From Aristolochia californica (Eukaryota > Streptophyta > Magnoliopsida > Piperales > Aristolochiaceae): a stretch of 64,000 nt of DNA. The notes under the pieces were generated by a model. That model was not told where the DNA came from. It worked only from the letters and a program-made list of their open reading frames with translations, and made no database searches. Below are positions 45,145 through 55,699 of this stretch, piece by piece (position 1 is the stretch's first letter; each line of letters starts with the position of its first letter). The stretch lies in the NCBI GenBank assembly GCA_029961685.1, contig JARWKL010000009.1, positions 10,869,758-10,933,757 on the forward strand. The letters run 5' to 3'. Both the position numbers and the translations under genes were made by a program.

Positions 45145-46138
45145 TGCTAGCAGACAAGTCCGATTTCGCTACTATTTGATTCACGGGAAAGAACTACGAT
45201 ACTTGGGAATTTTAGTTCCGGTTATTTGTTCAGGGAAGAGGTTTATGGGGTCATATTGATGGGAGTGATTTGGCACCTGGCGATGATAACGCATTGTCAA
45301 AATGGATCATCATGGATGCTAGAGTCATGACTTGGATACTTGGATCTCTTGAGCCTCACTAGTCCCAAATCTGAGGCCCTACAAAACTGTCGTAGATATG
45401 TGGAATTACCTCCACAAGGTTTATCGTCAAACCAGCACGGCCCATCGATTTTAAGTTGAATATGAACTTGAAAATTTCACCCAAGGCAGTCGTTCGATTG
45501 AAGAATATTTTTCGGGCTTCCAAAATCTATGGGTTGATTACATTGACATTGTTTACGAGGATGTCCATGTTGCTGCTCTCTCTGTTGTGCAAGCTGAACA
45601 TGACACCAGTAAACGGGATCAATTCTTGATGAAGCTTCGTCCCGAGTTTGAGATTGCTTAATCACATCTGATGAATCGTCATCCAGTGCCGTCCCTGGAT
45701 ACCTGTTTGAGTGAACTTCTTTGGGAGGAGCAGCGCTTTACTACTCAGGCTGGCATGGAACCTCGCGTTCAGGCTGATCTCTCTGCTCTTGTAGCTTAAG
45801 TAGCACAAGGAAGACCTAAGGGTCGGGATACCAGTTCTGTTCAGTGCTTCCACTGCAAGGCTTATGGTCACTTTGTTCGGAACTGCCCTCAGGCTGATCT
45901 CTCGGCTCCTTTAGCTTATGTAGCACAAGGAAGACCTAAGGGTCAGGACACCAGTTCTGTTCAGTGCTTCCACTACAAGGCTTATGGTCACTTTGTTCGG
46001 AACTGCCCCAAGAGGTCGGTTCTGTTCTATAGCTATTGTAAAAAGCCGGGTCATCACATCACCGTTTGCCCTACACGACCTGAAAGGAGGAAGCCAACAG
46101 CTTATCATGTATCCACCGATACATCTAGTTCTGCCGCA
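45145..46138 (+). pseudogene. Copia-2 gag with duplicated zinc knuckle
   Basis: Starts at ATG 45145 (MLADKSDF). Stops follow in the first 30 codons (TGA near 45177, TAG near 45211), then a frame change after EPH at about 45359. Gag core QGSRSIEEYFSGFQNLW and LMKLRPEFEIA lie in the next frame, with TAA at about 45659 and 45797. A 120-bp unit is repeated in tandem (45770-45889 and 45890-46009), giving two copies of the CX2CX4HX4C knuckle. The first is CFHCKAYGHFVRNC; in the second the second Cys is Tyr. A further Cys/His cluster (YCKKPGHHITVC) follows. Confidence 0.8.
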
Positions 46139-46864
46139 TTGCCGCCTGCCACTTCAGTCCCTATCATTCCTGTTCCACCAGCACCTACCAGTTCCACCAC
46201 TCTCACTCCTGAAAAGGTACAACAGATGATCATTTCTGCCTTTTCTACTTTTGGTATCTCGGGTAAACAGAACCTTTCTACTCAACCATGGTATTTTGAT
46301 TTTGGTGTCTCTAACCACATGACCAACAATGTGGTATCTCTTTCAAATGTCAGAAAGTATGATGGCAATATGTACATCAACACTGCTGATGGTAGTACTC
46401 TGCCTATCAGTGTTGTTGGTGATCTCTCTCCATCTTTAGTTGATGTCTTTGCGTCTCCTGACCTGTCGACAAACCTTTTGTATGGTTGTCAATTGGTTGA
46501 TAAAAACTGTAATGTTCAGTTTTCTCGCTTTGGCTGTGTTGTGCAGGATCAAGCGTCGGGGAAGGTGATCGCGAAGGGGCCTAAAGTGGGCAGGCTATTT
46601 CCACTTAAAGTCTTTCTATCCACTGTTATTCCCCGTTCTCCTGTAATTTCTTTTGCTTGTAATGTTGTTGGATCTGGCCCTAAGTTGTGGCATAGACGTC
46701 TAGGCCACCCAAACTTGTCTGTACTTCGTACATTATTTAAATTGGGTTTATTAGGCAATCAAGATTGTACTTCTCATGATACGTCTTTTGACTGTTCATC
46801 ATGTAAACTTGGCAAAAGTAAAACTCTATCATTTCTGCATCATTCCTCTCATGCCTCCCACTGA
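46139..46864 (+). pseudogene. Copia-2 protease and pre-integrase zinc region
   Basis: 241 codons. The protease active-site motif should read DSG; here it is FDFGVSNHM at about 46298, so Ser is replaced by Phe. The pre-integrase region LWHRRLGHPN and CSSCKLGKSK supplies the zinc ligands. The frame ends at TGA 46862-46864, inside the SSH..FDLIH segment, and continues in the same frame. Confidence 0.8.
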
Positions 46865-47832
46865 TTTGACCTTATTCATAATGATGTTTGGGGAATTGCT
46901 CCCGTTATCTCGCATGAACAAATTAAGTACTTTGTCACCTTTATCGATGACTTTAGTCGATTTACCTTAGTCTACTTCCTACGGGCTAAGTCTAAAGTTT
47001 TTGTCGTTTTTAAGAGGTTTCTTGCACTCATTGAAACACAGTTCTCCGCTCTGACTCTGGAGGCGAGTACATGTCAGCAAAATTCCAAGAATTTCTTCAA
47101 AGCAAAGGCATTATCTCTCAACATTCTTGTCCCTCGACACCCCAACAAAATGGTGTTGCTAAGCGCAAAAATCGTCACCTTCTTGATATGGTCTACACCC
47201 TTCTCATTGAATCATCTATTCCTCCTAGGTTTTGGTGTGAAGCTCTCTCTACCTTCGTCCATTTAATTAACCCCCTGCCTTCGCCTGTCTTGCATCATGT
47301 CTCTCCCTTTGTTAAATTATTCGGTTATTCTCCGTCCTACACAGATCTTTGGACGTTCGGTTGTGTTTGTTTCGTGCATTTACCTGATCATGAACGATAT
47401 AAACTTACAACCCAATCTGTTATGTGTGCATTTCTTGGGTATGCCGGTTCTCAAAAGGGCTATGTTTGCTATGATCCTCAGGCGTGTCGAGTCCTTGTTT
47501 CTCGGAATGTGGTCTTCTTTGAAAACCAATATTTCTTTCCCTCTCAAGTTACACTTCCGTCTACCTCTTTTTCTAGTTTGTCGAGCTTTGATGAGCTTCA
47601 ACCCACTGCCTCGCTGCCCTCTCCTCCTTCTGACCTAGCTCTTGCTCCTGATCCTCCCTCTGCTCCTGCTCCCCTCAATCTTCACAGATCCACACGTAGT
47701 TCTCACCCTCCTGACCGGTATGGTTTTCCCTCCCCTGTATCTCTGGTAGCTACTTTGTCTTCTATTTCCATTCCTTCTGGCCATAAACAGGCTATAGCAC
47801 ATGAGTGTTGGAAAAAGGCCATGCAAAACTGA
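46865..47832 (+). pseudogene. Copia-2 integrase
   Basis: The first part (46865-47045) reads NDVWGIAPV and FIDDFSRFTLVYF; the usual HSD is HND here, though the catalytic Asp stays. A small deletion near 47045 shifts the frame, after which SGGEYMSAKF and QQNGVAKRKNRHLLD follow (47071-47832). The Glu normally seen in VAERKN is Lys, which removes the third DDE residue. The second Asp lies at the frameshift. Clearly non-functional. Confidence 0.8.
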
Positions 47833-49306
47833 ACTACAAGCGCTAGAGGAGAATCACACCTGGGACATTGTGGCTTGCCCTCCTACTATTCAGCCTCTTG
47901 GAAGTAAGTGGGTCTTCTCTGTCAAGCTGCGTTCAGATGGATCGTTGGATCGGTACAAAGCCCGTCTTGTGGCCCTGGGGAACAAGTAGGAATATGGGAT
48001 TGATTATGAGGAAACTTTTGCCCCAGTTGCCAAGATGACCACAGTTCGTACTATCTTAGCCAGTGCGGCCTCTCAATCTTGGCCATTGCATCAGATGGAT
48101 GTGAAGAATGCCTTTCTCCACGGTGATCTGCAGGAAGACGTCTATATAAAGCGTCCCTCGGGTATGTCTACATCCTCTCCTGATCATGTCTACAAGCTAC
48201 AATGTCCTTTGTATGGGCTTAAACAAGTCCCCCGAGCTTGGTTTGAGAAATTTCGCGGCATACTTATCCTCCACCAGTTTACCCAGAGTCAGTATGATTC
48301 ATCTCTCTTTAATCATAAGTCTATTGCGGGCAAGGTCATTCTCTTGGTTTATGTGGATGACATCATCATTACTAGCACTGATTCTGGACTGATTACCAAG
48401 CTTCAGAAGGTATTGCATGCCACTTTTCATATGAAGGATCTTGGACGCCTCACTTACTTCTTAGGGTTGGAGGTCCATCACACACTCAAAGGTATTTTCT
48501 TAAACCAACATAAGTATATTCAAGATCTTATCACACTCGCTGGGTTGGAGGACACATCTTCGGTGGCTACCCCTATGGAGGTCAATGTCACATATCGGAA
48601 AGATGAAGGGACTCTCCTTGATGATCCGACTATCTATCGACGACTAGTCGGGAGTCTCATCTACTTGACTACTACTCACCCGGACATTTCCCATGTTGTT
48701 CATAAGGTCAGTCAGTTTATGGCATCTCCTCGACAGCTTCATCTTGCGGCAGTTCAGCGCATCATCTGCTATCTGCGCAGCTCCCCTACTCATGGTTTAT
48801 TCTTTCTTACCGGCTCCGCGCTACAACTGGTTGCCTACGGTGATGCTGATTGGGCAGGGTGCCCCGATACCCGTTGCTCTACTACAGGCTGGTGTATGTT
48901 TTTAGGCGATGCACTGATTTCTTGGAAATGTAAGAAACAAGATCGAGTGTCCAAGTCATCTACCGAGGCCGAGTATCGTGCTATGTCTACTGCGTGTTCG
49001 GAAGTTATTTGGCTCCGTGGTCTTCTTGCTGAGCTCCAGTTTCCTCAGCCCTCATCTACACCGCTTCATGCAGATAATACAAGTACTATACAGATTGCAG
49101 CCAATCCGATTTTTCATGAGTGTACCGAGCATATTGAGGTTGACTGTCACTCCATCCGCGAAACTTTGGAGCGCCGGGTAATATCTCTTTTGTACATTTC
49201 TTCGGATCTTCAAGTGGCCGATGTCTTCACCAAAGCATCGTCTCAATCCCCACATAATTTTTTGGTTGGCAAATTGTTGTTGGTTGACTCACCATCATCA
49301 ATTTGA
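47801..49306 (+). pseudogene. Copia-2 reverse transcriptase and RNase H
   Basis: Joined to integrase by a one-base frame change near 47825. One in-frame TAG at 47987-47989 (GNK*EYGIDYEETF) breaks it; from 48035 the frame is open for 423 codons. RT motifs: MDVKNAFLHGD, LYGLKQVPRAW, LLVYVDDIII (about 48345-48370). RNase H: YGDADWAGC, SSTEAEYRAM, HADNTSTIQIA, HIEVDCHSIRE and ADVFTKA. It ends in TGA next to the purine tract. Confidence 0.9.
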
Positions 49307-49313
49307 GGGGGGA

Positions 49314-49615
49314 TGTTACGATATGTTAAAATGTATATTAAATGTAATTTATGTTCATAATTGTTGTGTAATTTGGAATATGTGCATAGGGTTATTTCAT
49401 TAGGCATAATGGGACGGGGGGGGGGGGGGGGGGTGTCGTCTTGGGCCCATGGGCCAATTTGTAACAAGAAAACCTAAAGGTTAAATACCTAATGAAAGGG
49501 GGAAAATCCCCAGATTAATCTTTCGTCTGCTTCGTTTCGCCGTGAAACCAGAGAGCTACGCTCTCTCTTGTGGGTGTTTGGACTGTTCCGTCAGTCCCTT
49601 GATTTTGATTTGTCA
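49314..49615 (+). repeat. 3' LTR of Copia-2
   Basis: 302 bp; contains a G run of about 17 near 49416-49432 not present in the 5' LTR, which has a run of 8. Confidence 0.9.
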
Positions 49616-49868
49616 CACCGAGCCTGCAACAAACTTGAGTCATAATGACAGGGAGGTTCCAGGAATAGATGCGATGTCCACAATATGAAGGCCTGATAGT
49701 AGTTACTTTACTTTCAATTGGTTTAATTCAAAGACTGAATTTGCTTCAACCGTGATTCATGTTTGGAGTGTTTGTTTGAGTCAGTTGGTAGAAGAGTTTG
49801 TAATGAAAGGGACGGAGAGACAACAGTAAGGATTCCCTGCAAGAACAACAATGAATAATTCATATTCA

Positions 49869-49911
<43 letters not shown>

Positions 49912-50055
49912 TTTTTCCTAAATGCTTTTGTCAGTGTGGTGCTTGCAATCAATTGAAAGAGGGGTACTAAATTTTTATTTAAAAGGAACATTTCATGCTT
50001 AACCTTGTAGATAATTATTCTATTTGAAATTTTACTTAGATGCAATAAACGATGT
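49616..50055. repeat. R1 unit 1, middle part with (GA)n
   Basis: Matches 52238-52670. Contains a GA microsatellite at about 49873-49910. No coding sequence seen. Confidence 0.7.
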
Positions 50056-50705
50056 TGTCATAGTGGTTCCGTCCACTCTTGTTAGAGTTTGTGGTCTGAG
50101 TTAGGTACTTGGCTTTCCGCACATTAAACGGCTAGTCTTTTCGGGTTGTATTGGCTAGGTATCTGACTCAGAACTCCGAAGTTAAGCGAACTTGGGCAAG
50201 ACTAATTCTAGGATGGGTGACCTCCTGGGAAGCACTCTTGCCTAAGACTTTGACATGGTATCAGAGCTAGGCACGCCACGGCCCGCGTTCGTATCCCATG
50301 AGAAGTGGCTCCAGAATGGGTGGGGGTGGGTGTCAGAGTGGTTCCGTCCGGTATCTGACTCAGAACTCCGAAGTTAAGCGAACTTGGGCAAGACTAATTC
50401 TAGGATGGGTGACCTCCTGGGAAGCACTCTTGCCTAAGACTTTGACATGGTATCAGAGCTAGGCACGCCACGGCCTGCGTTCGTATCCCATGAGAAGTGG
50501 CTCCAGAATGGGTGGGGGTGGGTGTCAGAGTGGTTCCGTCCACTCTTGTTAGAGTTTGTAGTCTGAGTTAGGTACTTCGCTTTCTACACCTTAAACGGCT
50601 AATCTTTTCGGGTTGTATTGGCTAGGTATCTGACTCAGAACTTCAAAGTTAAGCGAGATTGGGCAAGAGTAATTCTAGGAAGTACTCTTGCCTAAGACAT
50701 TGACA
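50056..50705 (+). mobile_element. Cassandra TRIM array: three LTRs, two interiors
   Basis: LTR1 50056-50255, interior 50256-50330, LTR2 50331-50447, interior 50448-50522, LTR3 50523-50705. Each interior starts with TGGTATCAGAGC (Met-tRNA primer site) and ends with the purine tract GGGTGGGGGTGGG. The LTRs carry a 5S-rRNA-like stretch, the hallmark of Cassandra elements. LTR2 lacks about 85 bp upstream of the 5S part. LTR3 lacks the segment containing the internal-promoter box C (GGATGGGTGACC). No protein is encoded. It is inserted in R1 unit 1; unit 2 is unoccupied near 52660. Confidence 0.88.
50157..50243 (+). promoter_or_regulatory. 5S-rRNA-like internal promoter in Cassandra LTR1
   Basis: Contains CAGAACTCCGAAGTTAAGCG (box A region) and GGATGGGTGACCTCCTGGGA (box C region), which closely match plant 5S rRNA. 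In Cassandra this can support RNA polymerase III transcription. It is not a 5S gene: the rRNA 5' and 3' ends are absent. Confidence 0.8.
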
Positions 50706-51575
50706 GTTACAACAATCTTGTGTGCAAGTGTATATTTTTTCGCTTGTGCTCGATGACTACATACTGCTTCCACTTGGAATTATGAATTTGGTGGTACGAC
50801 AACATGCTAAAAAATGAGAAACATAGTCCATGGTACAAGATATATCTGCCATGAGCTATGAAAGGTTATAAGAGAAAAAAAAGAAAAACTCACTCAATTC
50901 ATATAAATCAACCTTTCTCTCATATTATTGAATAAGCATTCACATTTAAATCTCATCACATAGTACATCCCATTTTATGATACACTATTCATCCATTTAC
51001 ATAAGATATCTCATACATCAATTACATATTTTGGCATGCACAACCCCTTGCTACCAACACGATCTTCAATAGTATTACTGGGTTGCTTGGAACCACCGGA
51101 TAGTGACATAATGAGAAGCTAAGGCCATGCGTTAGATCACTAACAAATTGAAACTTCATCTTTCTATGCTTTGATCTGACAAATTATTACCGAAACAAAC
51201 TAGAGTGATGTCCAATAACACATCAAAAAGAAGAAAAACATAAAATTTAATGCACATACTTATCCACCATAGGCTAATAAACAAATTATTCTTTTCTATA
51301 CATTGTTCAAATATTCAAATTTCAATCTCAGTCTTATAATTTGATATACATATTTACTGATACATTGCATTTACCTTCTTTTATTGTCTTCTATGAATTA
51401 CACATTTCAACTTGTTTCAAACATGGTTACTGTTTGGGTGATTGGAGAATGATACCACATGCAGGATTGCTTGGAACCACACATTGCTAAAAAAAATTGA
51501 ACTTGTAAATACCAAATGTGATTAAAAATTGGTAAACCGTGAGTTGCGATGGCCACGAAAATGTGAATTTTTTGC
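50706..51575. repeat. R1 unit 1, right part
   Basis: Matches 52671-53490. Contains degenerate internal repeats such as CCAACACGATCTTC and TTGCTTGGAACCAC (twice). Ends in TTGCGATGGCCACGAAAATG, then joins the start of unit 2. Confidence 0.65.
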
Positions 51576-52492
51576 GAAGGGCATTGAGATGGCCTAGAGC
51601 ATTATCTATATCATTTTTAGGAAGTTTTAATTTAACTTACTCAACAATTCAATTAGGTTGAATGGTACCAAGACGGTGGTTTGGTGGACAAGAAGAGAAG
51701 AATTCCTTTGGTGAGTATTAGGAGGAATTTTTGAAGGTTTCTAATACTATTCACTTAAATTGCATTTCTCATTGTATCGAAGTTGGCATTTGGACGGAAA
51801 TGACTAAATGAGAAATGGAATTTGTTTGCTCACACAACTTTAGATTGGACATTTTGATGGTTTCAAATTCCGGTCACATAAATTGTATCTTCGCACTGTA
51901 TGGAAGTTGGAATTTGGATGAAAAGGATTGAATGAGAAATGGAATCTGTAGCGCAATATCCATAAAGAGCAAGAGGTGAAAAAAAGAAGACAAAAAACTC
52001 AAATAATACAAGTGTGAATAATAAACCATTCTTGTGCTCCTAAAACATCATTCTAATATTCAAATTTCAATAAGTACTTCATCACACAATATAATAAAAG
52101 TTGTTATGATACAGTAACCATCCTTTTAGAACATCTAAGAATTACACTTCTACATTCAACCATCACAACACACATTTTTGAATGCTCAAATCAATGGTGT
52201 TAGATAAAAGAATTTGTAATGGGTTTAGTTGGAACACCGAATCTACAACAAACTTGAGTAATAATGATAGGGCGGTTCCAAGAATAGATGTGATGTCCAC
52301 AATATGAAGGCCTAACAATAGTTACTTTTCTTTCAACTGGTTTAATTCAAAGACTGAGTTTGCTTTAACCATGATTCATTTTGGAGTGTTTGTTGGAGTC
52401 AATTGGTAAAAGGGTTTGTAATGAATGGTAGGGAGAGAGAGAGACAACAATAAGGATTCCCTACTAGAACAACAATGAATAATTCATATTCA

Positions 52493-52523
<31 letters not shown>

Positions 52524-53490
52524 ATTGTTTCCTAAATGCTTTTATCAGTGTGCTTGCAATCAATTGAAAGAAGGGTATTAAATTTTTATTTAAAAAGAAC
52601 ATTTCATGCTTAACCTTTTAGATAATTAATCTGTTTGAAATTTTGCTTAGATGCAATAAACGCTGCTTCAACAATCCTGTGTGCAAGTGTATATTTTTTC
52701 GCTTGTGCTCGACGACTACAAACTGCTTCCACTTGGAATTAAGAATTTGGTGGTCTGACAACATGCTAAAAAAAAATGAGAAACAAAGTCCATGGAGCAA
52801 GATTTATCTGCCATGAGTTGTGAAAGGTTAAAACAAAAAAGAAAGAAAAACTCATTCAATTTGTATAAATCAACCTTTCTCTCTTAATATTGAATAAGCA
52901 TTTACATTTAAATCTCATCACATAGTACATCCCATTTTATGATACACTATTTATCCATTTACATAAGATATCTCATCTATCAGTTACATACTTTGGCATG
53001 CACAACCCCCTGCTACCAACACGATCTTCGATAGTATTACTGAGTAGTCGGGAACCACCGGATAGTGATATAACAAGAAGCTAAGGCCATACTTTAGATC
53101 ACTAACAAATTGAAACTTCATCTTGCTTTACTTTGATTTGACAAATTGTTACCGGGTGATGTCCAATAACACATCAAAAAGAAAAAAAACATAAAATGTA
53201 ATGCACAAACTTTATCCACCATAGGCTCAAAAAGCGAATAAACAAACTATTCTTTTCTATACATTGTTCAAATATTCTAATTTCAATCTCGTCTTATAAT
53301 TTGATATACATATTTACTGATAATTTCCATTTACCTTCTTTTACTGCCTTCTATGAATTACACATTTCAATTTGTTAATACCACATGCAGGATTGCTTGG
53401 AACCACACATTGCTAAAAAAAATTGAACTTGTAAACACAAAATGTGATTAAAAACTAGTAAACCGTGAGTTGCGATGGCCACGAAAATGC
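51576..53490. repeat. R1 unit 2 (uninterrupted, about 1.9 kb)
   Basis: A second complete R1 unit in direct tandem with the first, starting GGGCATTGAGATGGCC and ending GCGATGGCCACGAAAATG. It carries the empty Copia-2 site (about 52230-52240) and the empty Cassandra site (about 52660), and a shorter GA tract at about 52496-52522. No recognisable ORF. Confidence 0.7.
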
Positions 53491-54270
53491 AAATTTGCAT
53501 TTGTCACATTCGGGATAAAGAGAAGAAAACTCTTTCAATTGGCAAAACAGGTTCCATTAACTTAGAAACTTGCAAACGGTTTAGCAAAAAGACAGCTCGC
53601 GTGAAACGTATTCAAATTAGGGGTGATACCCGTAGTAATAAAATGGAGAATGAGAGGTTGTAATGCAAGAGAGCTAGAGAGGAAGATAAAGAAAAACTAA
53701 TGCTCACAGCGGGCCTTAAAACTGCCCAGGGGAGGGGAGGGACGGCCTACAACAGGTACAAAAACAAAAGAATAGCCTTGTCTACTCGCATCTCCTCCCC
53801 GCCCAAAAGAACAAAAAAAACACCAGTTTTATTGATATTTGTTTGACTGGCCCGCAAGCGCACCTGCTAAGGCACAACTGCCCTGAAGCTTATTACAATT
53901 TACAGTCTAGATGTCCCCGATCACTCCTCAACAATTTACACCATGCATACCCCCAATCTGAGACCTAAGTACAAGAACCCCTTACTGCTTACTCATTCAT
54001 AAGACCTAGAAATCATTCACCGTAGACCTCCTCTCATTCTCCTTGTCATGTGATATCTTCACGCCAAGAAACAAACCCAATCCAATTTAGAAGTGCAAAA
54101 CTGAAAATGGCAAATCACAACTTGAGTATATCATTGTGGAAAATAAAATGATGGAAGAATTCATATATTAAACAATCTCAAAGAAAGTTAATTCATAAAG
54201 TTATTTTAGAAAGAGTTAAACGCATAAGCAGGAATTCAAGTTTGCAGCTAGTGGGTAATCAGATTATTAC
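53491..54270 (-). other. Non-coding sequence downstream of the LIFEGUARD-like exon
   Basis: Mixed-composition sequence. The 62-codon + strand ORF at 53475-53663 starts inside the R1 end and has no recognisable domain. Expected downstream LIFEGUARD exons were looked for on the minus strand and not found. Confidence 0.35.
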
Positions 54271-54399
54271 CTGAGAGAGAACGAACACAACCAGAAGGAT
54301 AATAGAACTGAACAGGAATGGCCATAGAGAGCCGGAATCCTTGCCTCTGCTTGCAGCCCAGAATGTGTGCACCGTGAGACTTACGACCATGACCGCTTC
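54271..54399 (-). pseudogene. LIFEGUARD / BI-1-like exon
   Basis: 129 bp, 43 codons in phase 0, with an acceptor (GCAAAACAG) on the 54400 side and a donor (GTAATAAT) below 54271 on the minus strand. It reads VVSLTVHTFWAASRGKD and WPFLFSSIILLVVF, matching the TxYTFWAA.RG.D and PFLF..I..L.VF helices of plant LFG (TMBIM-type) membrane proteins, which suppress cell death at the ER and vacuole. The preserved splice sites and frame are striking. Because neighbouring exons are not recognisable I treat it as an isolated or partial gene copy. Confidence 0.6.
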
Positions 54400-54617
54400 C
54401 TGTTTTGCAAAACATTCAACAGAAGAAGACCAGTTAATGTGATGGCAGAGAGCAGAAACTGCATCGCAGCTAGTATTTCCCTTGATAAGATTTCTATGCG
54501 TCATTTTTTTATACAATTAAAACAGCAATGCAGCTAATTCAGAGCATCAACCACAGCAAGGCAAGGCCACTTTCAACGCATAAGATGGAACATGGAAACA
54601 GAGTATAGGATCTTTAC

Positions 54618-54701
54618 CACTAATGATGTCGATCGTCGCCATACTGAAGGACTCTCTGTAAGGAGGATGAAGTTGATAGTAGAGATACAGGGAACGTGGA
54701 A
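54618..54701 (-). other. Possible further exon upstream of the LIFEGUARD-like exon
   Basis: On the minus strand an 84-bp open segment lies between TTTTTGCAG and GTAAAG splice-like sites. Its translation does not match a LIFEGUARD segment I recognise. The call rests only on splice signals and placement. Confidence 0.25.
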
Positions 54702-54904
54702 CTGCAAAAATAGACAACAAAAAACTGGAATCAGAAACTGTTGTACTTGAGAAAAAACAGAGAGCCACGGAAACAAAACCCAGATGAAACAACAAAACAG
54801 ACAAAAAAAACAGAGAGCCACGGAAACTGTATCTGAATACAGTAATCTGTTTCCCACTCATTTACCGGGCGGAGGAGTTTCCAAGAAAAATAACAGAAAA
54901 TGAA

Positions 54905-55275
54905 ATATAACGGCTGCAATACAAAATGGAGGGCAGGGATACCGACAAGGAATAACGAGAAGAGAAAGAATTTGCGTTAATGCCACAATGAATCGAAGAG
55001 AGAACTAAAACCATAAAAAAAATAAACTAAAAAAATAAAATCTCCTAATGAATATGCAATCGCGGAACCATTTTCTGATAAATACAAACAGACAAAGAAA
55101 ATGAAAAATAAAAATAAAATCACAAAGACGTCCAAACATTAACAGAAAAATCAAGATTATCGCAACTGCAATATAAAATGGCACGACGCAGGGATACCGT
55201 CGAAGAAGAAAGAAGAAGAGAAAGAATTTGTGTTACCACTACAATGTATCGAAGAGATAATTAAAACCATAAATA
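54905..55275. repeat. Diverged direct repeat, spacing about 250 bp
   Basis: 54911-55020 and 55161-55275 share CTGCAATA.AAAATGG, GCAGGGATACCG, AGAAGAGAAAGAATTTG and TTAAAACCATAAA-like words in the same order. Probably an old tandem duplication within an intron of the minus-strand locus. Confidence 0.5.
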
Positions 55276-55369
55276 TTTCCTAATGAATAATCAAATCCCG
55301 GGAAAGAAATCAAAGAAGCCGAAGAAGGCAAACAGAGAAACAAGGTTAAGGTTAGAGGGAAAGAACTAA

Positions 55370-55660
55370 CATATTGTTGTTCAATCCGCAGACCACCGTC
55401 GTTGCGGATGACAGCGAGCTCCGACGAAGAAAGCCCATTGCCACCGTATTTGTCTCCACCGGTCCGACGCGCGCTTGAAGACTTGGAAACTCAGACCACC
55501 CCTGCCGTCTCTTCTTCTACATCGCTTTCGCGTGCCTTGGCGCCAGAAGACACCGCCGGACCGCCGCTGCCTGACGAGGACACGACTTAACAAGAACAGA
55601 AAGAGAGGCGGGAAAGGCGATTTTGAGGGAAGATGTGATGTGAGACAGGTTTATATACTA
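55370..55660 (-). promoter_or_regulatory. Possible promoter and first exon of a minus-strand gene
   Basis: On the minus strand a TATATAAA box (55650-55657) is followed by a pyrimidine-rich leader and a GC-rich segment. An ATG at 55438 opens GFLRRSSLSSATTVV and runs about 24 codons to an uncertain exon end. GC content contrasts sharply with both flanks. Both strands have ORFs here. Assignment to the same locus as the LIFEGUARD-like exon is inference from position and strand. Confidence 0.3.
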
Positions 55661-55699
55661 ATTCCTACTTGGGTGGACCATGAAATGTGGCCCTCACTA

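Larger units (their letters stand above)
44149..49615 (+). mobile_element. Copia-2: complete Ty1/copia retrotransposon
   Basis: 5' LTR 44149-44448 and 3' LTR 49314-49615 (TGTTACGATATG to GATTTGTCA), primer-binding site 44449-44460 (TGGTATCAGAGC), purine tract 49304-49313, and 5-bp target duplication CACCG at 44144-44148 and 49616-49620. Uninterrupted sites are seen at about 21189 and 52237. The LTRs differ by several substitutions, a 14-bp deletion and expanded G and other indels, so it is not recent. Coding sequence is broken in gag, integrase and RT. Confidence 0.92.

Noticed and set aside
49410..49440. G-quadruplex regulatory element
   Set aside because: A simple G homopolymer in the 3' LTR that differs in length from the 5' LTR; probably slippage, possibly a sequencing-length error.
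50157..50660. 5S rRNA genes
   Set aside because: Only the middle of 5S rRNA is present, embedded in LTRs followed by Met-tRNA primer sites; this is Cassandra, not an rDNA array.
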